This document shows, one piece after another, positions 8,023 to 13,476 of a stretch of 13,476 bases of DNA. The stretch is taken from positions 4,346 through 17,821 of the forward strand of contig QIAW01000008.1 of NCBI GenBank assembly GCA_003225655.1, written 5' to 3'. The notes beneath the pieces are model-generated. The model was not told the origin of the DNA. It saw only the letters and a program-made list of their open reading frames with translations, and did not search any database. Position 1 is the stretch's first letter. Each line of letters opens with the position of its first letter. The stretch is from Acidobacteriota bacterium. Its GTDB lineage: Bacteria; Acidobacteriota; Terriglobia; Terriglobales; Acidobacteriaceae. Both the position numbers and the translations under genes were made by a program.

Positions 8023-8043
8023 AAAGATGTGTGGCTGACTGTT

Positions 8044-8226
8044 CTACGATTCCAATTCCGCCGTAATCTGCAGATCGCCCGACGTATGCTCGATCGCGAC
8101 GGAAAGAAGATTGGGTTTACAGCAGACCTGGCAATCTTCTACATACTGCTGGTGAACACCGGCAGATTCATCTACGAAAATCTCGTTCCACTCACCGCAA
8201 CTTGCGCATTGAAAGCCAGCTTCCAT
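8044..8226 (-). CDS. CPXCG-motif cysteine-rich small protein
   Basis: This product of about 60 residues fits the small CPXCG cysteine-rich family. From the ATG at 8224-8226 it begins MEAGFQCASCGEWNEIFVD, then SAGVHQQYVEDCQVCCKP, and ends in an acidic tail. The paired cysteines (C7/C10 and C32/C35, with C36 adjacent) form a likely zinc-ribbon-like metal site. The first pair reads CASCG rather than CPXCG. An upstream in-frame TTG at 8263-8265 would add 13 residues, but the ATG start leaves the usual short lead before the first CxxC; neither has a strong ribosome binding site. Family function is unknown. The stop lies 21 bases before the malQ start on the same strand, so the two are probably co-transcribed. 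Confidence 0.8.
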   Translation of the reverse strand: MEAGFQCASCGEWNEIFVDESAGVHQQYVEDCQVCCKPNLLSVAIEHTSGDLQITAELES

Positions 8227-8272
8227 TTCATATTGTGTCCCATTCAAGCCTGCAAGTGGCTCCAATCTCCAT

Positions 8273-8308
8273 CGGGGTTCTCTCTCGCTTCGCAGGATCA
8301 GGATGACA
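8273..8308 (-). repeat. Short dispersed repeat fragment
   Basis: Read on the minus strand, this stretch begins TGTCATCCTGATCC and continues with GCGAAGCGAGAGAG. It matches the end of the 3345-3467 element and the 11239-11276 repeat. It lies between the PpiD-like gene and the CPXCG gene and reaches close to the latter's start, so it may form part of its 5' leader. Confidence 0.45.
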
Positions 8309-8344
8309 CAATGGAGCGAGCGTGGGAGAAACCCTAGAACCTGC

Positions 8345-10282
8345 TCATTGATTGTAACTGGTATCGGGAGCCGCGCGTTTGGTATAGGGATCCAGTTCCT
8401 GCTGGTTCACTTTGATCTTGCCTTCCTTTTGCAGGCTCTGCTTCAGGCCTTCCGCGTAGAGTTGAAGTATCTCTGAGCGCTTTTGCTGCAAAAGTTGCTC
8501 GCGTATCTGATCGCCCGATTTCTCCAGCTCCGCCGTGGTCGGCTCCTGCCGCTCGACGACGCTCAACACCGCGGCATTATTACGTCCGGCGCGAATAGGA
8601 GAGCTGATTTCTCCAGGCCTCATGGAAAAAGCGACCGCAGCCCCTCCTCCCATGCTGCCCAGATTGGGAAGTTGGTCAGTCGGCCCCAGCAGCTTCTCAC
8701 TGGTTTCCACCTTTGCGCCAAGCTCTTTGGCGGCACGTTGCAGGTCCTTTAAGGCATGCGCCCGATCACTGAGCTCCTGCGCTTTCTTATACAACAGCAT
8801 ATTGGTTTGCTCAGCCTTGTACTCACTTTCAACCTGGCTGCGAACATCCACATAGGTTGGAACTACTGGGGGCTTCACTCCTGTTAGCTCAAAGACCACG
8901 TAGCCGGTGTTGGTTCCCACCTCGGCGGGTGGCGACTTTTCCTTGGTGGTAAAGACCGCATCGCCGAATTCCTGGGAGGTTCCAATTCCCGGCAATGAAT
9001 CGGTGCGTGCAAACCAATCGGAGTTCACTATATCGAGATGGTTCTTCGCCGCGGCGGCCTCCAATCCCTGGGACTTGGCTTCCGTGGTCACTGTGGATGC
9101 CAGAGAATCTGCCTGCTGATGCGCTTTAAGAGCAGCGACCAGCGGCTGAATCTGGTTTTTCACTTCTTCCAGCGGCTTGAGGCGGGCTTCATGCTTATCT
9201 TCGACCCGGATGATGTGATATCCGAAGTCACTTTTCACTGCTCCGCTGATCTGGCCGGGCGGCGTCGAAAAGGCGGCCTTTTCAAACTCAGGGACCATGG
9301 CGCCGCGCTGAAACCATCCCAATGAACCACCCTTCGCTGCGCTTCCTTTATCGTCAGAGTTCTTCTTGGCCAACTCCTCGAAGTTGGCGCCTGCTTTTAG
9401 CTGTTTGAGAATATCTTCCGCCTTGGCGCGGGCGGCGTCATCAGTCTTGGTGTCGGCCTTCGCCGGAACTTGAATCAGAATGTGGCTGGCCTTGACCTCT
9501 TCCGCCTGGCGGAAATCGTCTTTGTGCTCATTGTAATAACGCAGCAGATCGTCGGGAGTGGCGCTGACCTGATTCTGGAGCTTGGCTATATCAATGGCGA
9601 TGTAACGCGCTTTGCGCTTTTCCGGCAGAGGGTTGGAATACGCTGCCTTGTGCAGGTCGTAGTAGGCCTTCAGCTCAGTCTCGGTGGGATTGATCTTCTT
9701 GGAGATTTCATCTCCATTGATGACCGCGTACTGCAGTTTGACCTTGGTGTTTTGCTTCACAAACTCGCGCTGCACGTCTTCGGGGGCTACCTGGGCGCTT
9801 GCGGTCACCGTGCTCTGCAGCTTGCGCAGCAGCAGTTGGGTCTTAAGCTCCTTCTCGTACTCCTGTATGGAAGGCATGCCCTGGCCCTGCACGAACTCGG
9901 TATACTTTTCGTCACCGACATACTCCCCTTTGGGGAAGAGCATCGATCCGAATTGTTTATGTAAGAAGTCCCGCAATTCTTCGTCCGTAACCCTGAGTCC
10001 CAGGCGGTCAGCTTCCATCAGCATCGCTTTCTGACCAACCACGTATTGAAGCGCTTGGTCCACGATCGGCCCGGCAAGCTCGCGGTTGCCCACGAGCTTC
10101 TGCAGGTCGACGGCCGTGATCTCCTGGCCGCCAACTTTGGCCAGCACTCCCGGATGACTGGAGGAGAAATCACTTCCCACCCCGGGGATGAGGGTGACCA
10201 CCAGTGCAGTGCAGAAGAAGAGCAGAATACCGCCCAAGATGAGCTTTTTGACTCTTCCGGGGGTTTGCAAGAAACGAATCAT
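8345..10282 (-). CDS. SurA/PpiD-like membrane-anchored peptidyl-prolyl isomerase
   Basis: This 645-residue foldase resembles PpiD, which is anchored in the inner membrane with its chaperone and parvulin domains facing the periplasm. A short basic N-terminus (RFLQTPGRVKK) precedes a single membrane segment at about residues 13-34. A SurA-N-like chaperone region follows (about 45-175, with GGQEITAVDLQKLVGN). The parvulin domain spans about 263-362, with VKASHILIQVP, GGSLGWFQRGAMVPEFEKAAF and FGYHIIRVED. A second, degenerate parvulin-like segment lies at about 530-578 (FSMRPGEISSPIRAGRNNAAV), followed by a charged helical tail. The order and length match E. coli PpiD (623 residues). The ATG at 10280-10282 has GGAG at 10293-10296, ten bases upstream. 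It likely helps fold exported or outer-membrane proteins. No partner gene is nearby. Confidence 0.9.
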   Translation of the reverse strand: MIRFLQTPGRVKKLILGGILLFFCTALVVTLIPGVGSDFSSSHPGVLAKVGGQEITAVDLQKLVGNRELAGPIVDQALQYVVGQKAMLMEADRLGLRVTDEELRDFLHKQFGSMLFPKGEYVGDEKYTEFVQGQGMPSIQEYEKELKTQLLLRKLQSTVTASAQVAPEDVQREFVKQNTKVKLQYAVINGDEISKKINPTETELKAYYDLHKAAYSNPLPEKRKARYIAIDIAKLQNQVSATPDDLLRYYNEHKDDFRQAEEVKASHILIQVPAKADTKTDDAARAKAEDILKQLKAGANFEELAKKNSDDKGSAAKGGSLGWFQRGAMVPEFEKAAFSTPPGQISGAVKSDFGYHIIRVEDKHEARLKPLEEVKNQIQPLVAALKAHQQADSLASTVTTEAKSQGLEAAAAKNHLDIVNSDWFARTDSLPGIGTSQEFGDAVFTTKEKSPPAEVGTNTGYVVFELTGVKPPVVPTYVDVRSQVESEYKAEQTNMLLYKKAQELSDRAHALKDLQRAAKELGAKVETSEKLLGPTDQLPNLGSMGGGAAVAFSMRPGEISSPIRAGRNNAAVLSVVERQEPTTAELEKSGDQIREQLLQQKRSEILQLYAEGLKQSLQKEGKIKVNQQELDPYTKRAAPDTSYNQ

Positions 10283-10443
10283 TGGGTTGGAACTCCAAAT
10301 CTAAAGAGTGCGCAGAAATTTAATTATATCAATGGTGCAATGAAGCTGCTTGCGTTGGGTGTTGTGCTCACAGCCCGAACCGCCAGCCACGAGCCATCAT
10401 GCGTGTAAACAGCCCTAGTAGCTCGCAGATGGCGGCTCAGAGA

Positions 10444-11169
10444 CTATCCAAAAATTCCAAACCGCACAAGAAAATACAATGCGGCGACGCCGTCGCGCCA
10501 GGTGATCTTCTTGCCTTCTTCGTAGGTCCGCCCATGGTACGAGATGGGCACCTCGTAAATACGGCACCTCAGACGCGCGGCCTTGATGGTGATTTCAGGC
10601 TCGAAACCAAAGCGGTTGGCGGTCAATTTTACCTTCTTGATGAATTCGCTGCGAAAGACCTTGTAACCCACCTCCATATCGCTGAGGTTGAGATTGGTGA
10701 TCAGGTTGCACAGCGTGGTCAGGAAGAGGTTCGCCTGATAGTGCCAGAAATAGAGTACGCGGTGAGCTCCGCCATGAAAGCGGTTGCCAAAAACCACGTC
10801 GGCCCTGCCGGCAAGAATGGGCACGAGCAGCGCGGGAAAGTCGGAGGGGTCGTATTCGAGGTCTGCATCCTGCACCAGCACGATGTCTCCGGTCACGTGC
10901 TCGAGGCCGGTGCGGATGGCCGCTCCTTTACCCTGGTTGCGGTCATGCATCAGCACGCGCAGGGTGGCGCCGGCAGGCGCTTTGAGCTCTTGGAGGATCT
11001 CGCGGGTGCCATCCTTGGAGCAGTCGTCCACAATAATGAGCTCGCGCGAGAGATTGATAGTAACAGCCATCACGCTCTCGATGACGTGCTCGATGGTTTC
11101 CTTCTCGTTATAGCAAGGAATAATGATAGAAAGAGTTTTGAATTGGGGCGGCGCAGGCGATGGGTTCAT
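10444..11169 (-). CDS. Family 2 glycosyltransferase, polyprenyl-phosphate sugar synthase type
   Basis: This 241-residue GT-A fold enzyme resembles dolichol-phosphate mannose synthase. It shows SIIIPCYNEKETI (14-26), the nucleotide-binding IIVDDCSKDGT (45-55), RNQGKGAAIRTG (77-88) and the metal-binding QDADLEYDP (100-108). The VFGNR and GYKVFR segments and the NRFGFEPEITIKAAR block (185-199) are typical of the DPM1-like subgroup. It probably transfers a sugar from a nucleotide donor to polyprenyl phosphate on the inner face of the membrane. No long C-terminal membrane region is present, so it would be soluble or peripheral. No ribosome binding site is evident before the ATG at 11167-11169. The next gene upstream on the same strand (11344-12648) encodes a GT-C enzyme of the kind that uses polyprenyl-phosphate sugars, so a donor-maker/donor-user pair is plausible. 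Confidence 0.9.
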   Translation of the reverse strand: MNPSPAPPQFKTLSIIIPCYNEKETIEHVIESVMAVTINLSRELIIVDDCSKDGTREILQELKAPAGATLRVLMHDRNQGKGAAIRTGLEHVTGDIVLVQDADLEYDPSDFPALLVPILAGRADVVFGNRFHGGAHRVLYFWHYQANLFLTTLCNLITNLNLSDMEVGYKVFRSEFIKKVKLTANRFGFEPEITIKAARLRCRIYEVPISYHGRTYEEGKKITWRDGVAALYFLVRFGIFG

Positions 11170-11238
11170 GAAAGGTTTTTAGTTTTTGCCGTCGTAACGA
11201 TTCTATTTGCTTCCTATTTCGCCATGACATCTGCATTT

Positions 11239-11276
11239 TGTCGTCCTGAGCGCCGTCTTTTGGCGCGAAGGATCTT
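11239..11276 (+). repeat. Short dispersed repeat with hairpin
   Basis: TGTCGTCCTGAG (11239-11250) is followed by a stem-loop, GCGCC (11250-11254) with GGCGC (11262-11266) around a seven-base loop, and then by GAAGGATCTT. The outer parts match the common TGTCRTCCTGAGCG...CGAAGGATCT repeat type and resemble those at 3345 and 8273. It sits between the two glycosyltransferase genes. A further inverted repeat, CTGTTT (11299-11304) with AAACAG (11320-11325), lies just beyond. Confidence 0.5.
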
Positions 11277-11343
11277 GCGTTTTCTCGTTTTGGCGATACT
11301 GTTTCGGTACAGAGAAACTAAACAGGCCCGGTATTCCTGGTTC

Positions 11344-12648
11344 CTATGCAGCTTTCGCGCTTCCGCGTCTTTCTGCCATCGCGAAGAGGTAGACGCTGAC
11401 CAGCAGCATCTCCGGTTCAATGGGATGGCGATAGCGTGGATGCGTAAAGGTGAAATAGTAAATCATCGGGATGGAAACGAACATCCAGAAAAACAGCATG
11501 GCTGCGCGCGCGCGCCGGCGCAAGGCCACCGCCAGCCCAAGAAAAGCCAGGATCGAGGTGAGAGAAAAAAACAGGTTGCGGCTGAGTTCCACGAAAACAT
11601 AGTCGGTGGCGCGCGGCGTGCCGAACCAGAAAAAGAAGAATCGCTTGAGGCTGATGACGGCAAAGCGGCCTGGGTTCTGCAGCACCCACTCCATGGCTTC
11701 GTGCTTGCGCTCCGCGATATAGGCAACCTCGCCGAGGCGCCGGTATTTCTTCAGCTCAGCCGGGTTCTGGCTGGGATGCAGCCAGTACATCCACTGGCCA
11801 TCAGCGCCAGGTCCATTTCCCAGGCGAAATTCCGCGCCAGCATTGCCGCGGATGAATACGAACTTGCCGAAAACCATGTAGTTGCGCGCCAGCCAGGGAG
11901 CAATGCAGGCAAAAAACAGCAATCCCGACAGAACTGCGTAGTGCAACCTCATTCTGCCGGCGCGATACTGGCGATAGAGCACCCATATTCCGCAAAATGG
12001 CAGGAAGGCCAGTAGCGACGGATTGCTCAGGGCAATCAGCGCACACAAAAAGCCGAGCCACAACCAGGAAGAGAGCCGATTGTCGCGCTCCAGGCGAACG
12101 GCAATCAGAAAAACCGTGGCCAGCAGGAATGTAGCAAAGCTGGTCTCCCAGGCAAAGCGCACCGGCCAATAGATGGCATAGGGCAGCAGCGCCCATATCC
12201 ATGCGGCCCACCGTGCTACCTGGCTGCTGAACAGCTCTTCGCCAAGCAGATACAGAGTTACGCAGGTGAGCGCCGAAAATAGGCTATTGACCGCCAGCGC
12301 AACCCAGGCGGCAGCATTGGAGTAAATACCAAAGAGCTTAAACAGCGCCGCTAAAAAATAAGGATAGAGCGGCGCAATCCATGCGGTGGGCCCTGTGTCG
12401 CCTTGCATGGGAGAGCTGAAACCCTTGCCCAGCGCGATGGAGCGGGCGATGCGTCCGGTCTCCCAGCCAAAACCGAAGTGGTCGTCCTTTGCGGCGAAAT
12501 GATAGGTGTGTCCCAGGGTCAGGACCGCGAGTCGCAGCACAAAAGCTACGAGAACAATTTTCAGCAGCACCTTGCGCTTTGAATCTATTGCAGAGCGCGC
12601 GCCGCTGGTCTGCGTCTGGGTATCCGCGGAGACATCGGAAGAAGTCAT
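11344..12648 (-). CDS. GT-C membrane glycosyltransferase, family 39 type
   Basis: This 434-residue integral membrane protein has about ten hydrophobic segments, the first at about residues 28-46. After it comes an acidic loop, FAAKDDHFGFGWETGRIA (51-68), where GT-C enzymes of the PMT/ArnT group carry their catalytic Asp (D55 or D56 is the candidate). TGPTAWIAPLYPYFLA (85-100) and the late THPRYRHPIEPEMLL segment are typical of bacterial family-39-like proteins. Such enzymes move a sugar from a polyprenyl-phosphate donor to a lipid or protein on the outer face of the membrane. The acceptor is unknown. The first 25 residues are polar and Ser/Thr-rich. The ATG at 12646-12648 follows an A-rich leader without a recognisable ribosome binding site. 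It lies 174 bases upstream of the family 2 glycosyltransferase gene on the same strand. Confidence 0.85.
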   Translation of the reverse strand: MTSSDVSADTQTQTSGARSAIDSKRKVLLKIVLVAFVLRLAVLTLGHTYHFAAKDDHFGFGWETGRIARSIALGKGFSSPMQGDTGPTAWIAPLYPYFLAALFKLFGIYSNAAAWVALAVNSLFSALTCVTLYLLGEELFSSQVARWAAWIWALLPYAIYWPVRFAWETSFATFLLATVFLIAVRLERDNRLSSWLWLGFLCALIALSNPSLLAFLPFCGIWVLYRQYRAGRMRLHYAVLSGLLFFACIAPWLARNYMVFGKFVFIRGNAGAEFRLGNGPGADGQWMYWLHPSQNPAELKKYRRLGEVAYIAERKHEAMEWVLQNPGRFAVISLKRFFFFWFGTPRATDYVFVELSRNLFFSLTSILAFLGLAVALRRRARAAMLFFWMFVSIPMIYYFTFTHPRYRHPIEPEMLLVSVYLFAMAERRGSAKAA

Positions 12649-12724
12649 TTTTTTTATTTTAAAGTGTGGGTTCGGAAATGCCGAGGAGAATCGCAGTTCC
12701 TATAGTTCACTCGCTTGCGTGCTG

Positions 12725-12740
12725 CCGGCCTGCGAGCCGG
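12725..12740 (-). terminator. Possible hairpin downstream of the ABC permease gene
   Basis: CCGGC (12725-12729) and GCCGG (12736-12740) form a five-bp GC stem with a six-base loop, about 25 bases after the permease stop codon. No T-run follows on the minus strand, so terminator function is only a guess. Confidence 0.2.
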
Positions 12741-12763
12741 GTGGCTGGGATTTAGATGTGCGT

Positions 12764-13476
12764 CTATTCGTAGCGCAGCGCGTCCACGGGGTCGAGGCGG
12801 GCGGCCTTGACCGCCGGATACATTCCGAAGAACAAGCCCACGCTCATGGAGACCAGCACGCCGGTCACTACCGCCCACATAGGCACCGACGTTGGTAGCG
12901 AGGGGAAAATAAGACTAATCAGCAGGCTGACGCCAAAGCTGATGAGCACGCCAATGACGCCACCCGCGCCGGTCAGGGTAATGGCTTCGGCCAGGAATTG
13001 GCCAATAATGTCGCGGCGACGGGCGCCAATGGCCTTGCGCACGCCAATCTCGCGGGTGCGCTCGGTCACCGACATCAACATGATGTTCATCACGCCTACG
13101 CCACCGATCATCAAGCCAATCGAGCTGATGACAATGGTGACCAACGCCACCATACCGGTAATCTGGTGGAACTGGGTGGCTATGGCGTCGGCGCTGGAGA
13201 TGCCGAAACTATCCGGCTTGTTATAGGGGACCTTGCGGCGGCGGCGCAGCACTTCCCGGATCTGGTCTTCAGCCGTAGACTTCATACCCGGGTAGGGCAC
13301 GGCGCCGATAAAATTGTCGTTATCCACGGGGTGGTGTTTCTCATAGGAATGATAGGGCACGGTGGCCACGCGGTCTGCCGATTGATCTTTGAAGAATTGT
13401 CCCTTGCGCTTCTCTTCTACTCCGATGACCTGGTAGGGCACCGAATCCACCAGGATGATTTTTCCGATCGGATCTT
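12764..13476 (-). CDS. MacB-type ABC transporter permease, N-terminal part beyond window
   Basis: The C-terminal 237 or so residues of a MacB/FtsX-type permease are present and the frame stays open to the right edge. A GTG at 13448-13450 encodes an internal valine, not the start. The first visible residues, DPIGKIILVDSVPYQVIGVEEK, belong to the periplasmic MacB core domain, which here runs to about the middle of the fragment. The FtsX domain follows, with MVALVTIVISSIGLMIGGVG, MNIMLMSVTERTREIGVRKA, IGARRRDIIGQFLAEA, two more membrane segments and the end motif AARLDPVDALRYE. Three C-terminal membrane segments are seen. The family exports peptides, lipoproteins or drugs together with an ATPase and often a membrane-fusion protein, none of which is in the window. 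The substrate is unknown. Paralogous MacB permeases are numerous in Acidobacteria. Confidence 0.92.
   Translation of the reverse strand, partial: DPIGKIILVDSVPYQVIGVEEKRKGQFFKDQSADRVATVPYHSYEKHHPVDNDNFIGAVPYPGMKSTAEDQIREVLRRRRKVPYNKPDSFGISSADAIATQFHQITGMVALVTIVISSIGLMIGGVGVMNIMLMSVTERTREIGVRKAIGARRRDIIGQFLAEAITLTGAGGVIGVLISFGVSLLISLIFPSLPTSVPMWAVVTGVLVSMSVGLFFGMYPAVKAARLDPVDALRYE

Noticed and set aside
9470..9964. Open frame of 164 codons, leucine/valine-rich, on the plus strand
   Set aside because: It is antisense to the parvulin and chaperone regions of the PpiD-like gene. The hydrophobic look comes from the reverse complement of charged codons.
10393..10433. Inverted repeat GCCATC/GATGGC between the PpiD-like and glycosyltransferase genes
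   Set aside because: It has a six-bp stem with a loop of about 29 bases and no T-run. It is too weak to call a terminator.
10399..12015. Open frame of 538 codons on the plus strand, antisense to both glycosyltransferase genes
   Set aside because: The opposite strand encodes two clear glycosyltransferases with family motifs, while this translation is low in structure, rich in Arg/His/Gln and without any known motif. A long antisense frame is expected in GC-rich coding DNA.

Overview
The window looks like chromosomal DNA of a moderately GC-rich bacterium, most likely an acidobacterium (Acidobacteriota, Terriglobia-like). This is an inference. It rests on the style of several proteins (an E1 dehydrogenase of the fused alpha/beta type, a MacB-type permease, a TreY/MalQ pair, a PpiD-like foldase) and on dispersed intergenic repeats of the TGTCATYCYGA...GCGAAG type. 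No 16S or other marker gene is present.

Layout: (1) 1-1057, minus strand: a thiamine-diphosphate-dependent 2-oxoacid dehydrogenase E1 gene, cut by the left edge. (2) 1058-1359: a divergent intergenic region with two hairpin-forming repeats. (3) 1360-3314, plus strand: a phosphoglycolate-phosphatase-like HAD hydrolase, an isochorismatase-family cysteine hydrolase, and an uncharacterised protein with a transglutaminase-like Cys/His pattern. The last starts at a TTG directly after the hydrolase stop codon. (4) 3315-3548: a gap holding a 123-bp element with terminal inverted repeats. (5) 3549-6605, plus strand: treY, maltooligosyl trehalose synthase. (6) 6552-8022, minus strand: malQ, 4-alpha-glucanotransferase, converging on treY with a 54-bp tail-to-tail overlap. 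It is broken by an internal deletion of about 83 bp that removes the catalytic nucleophile segment. (7) 8044-8226, minus strand: a small CPXCG-type cysteine-rich protein just upstream of malQ. (8) 8345-10282, minus strand: a membrane-anchored SurA/PpiD-like parvulin. (9) 10444-12648, minus strand: a family-2 glycosyltransferase of the polyprenyl-phosphate sugar synthase type and a multi-pass GT-C (family 39 type) glycosyltransferase, which could work together in lipid-linked sugar transfer. (10) 12764-13476, minus strand: the C-terminal part of a MacB-type ABC transporter permease, cut by the right edge.

How the genes fit together: treY and malQ belong to alpha-glucan/trehalose metabolism, but no treZ, treX or glgX is visible and malQ appears inactive. 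The rest is largely housekeeping or envelope-related. I found no phage, IS element, CRISPR array, tRNA or rRNA, and no convincing new multi-gene system. The points most worth a second look are the malQ deletion, the uncharacterised Cys/His protein with a TTG start, and the intergenic repeat family.
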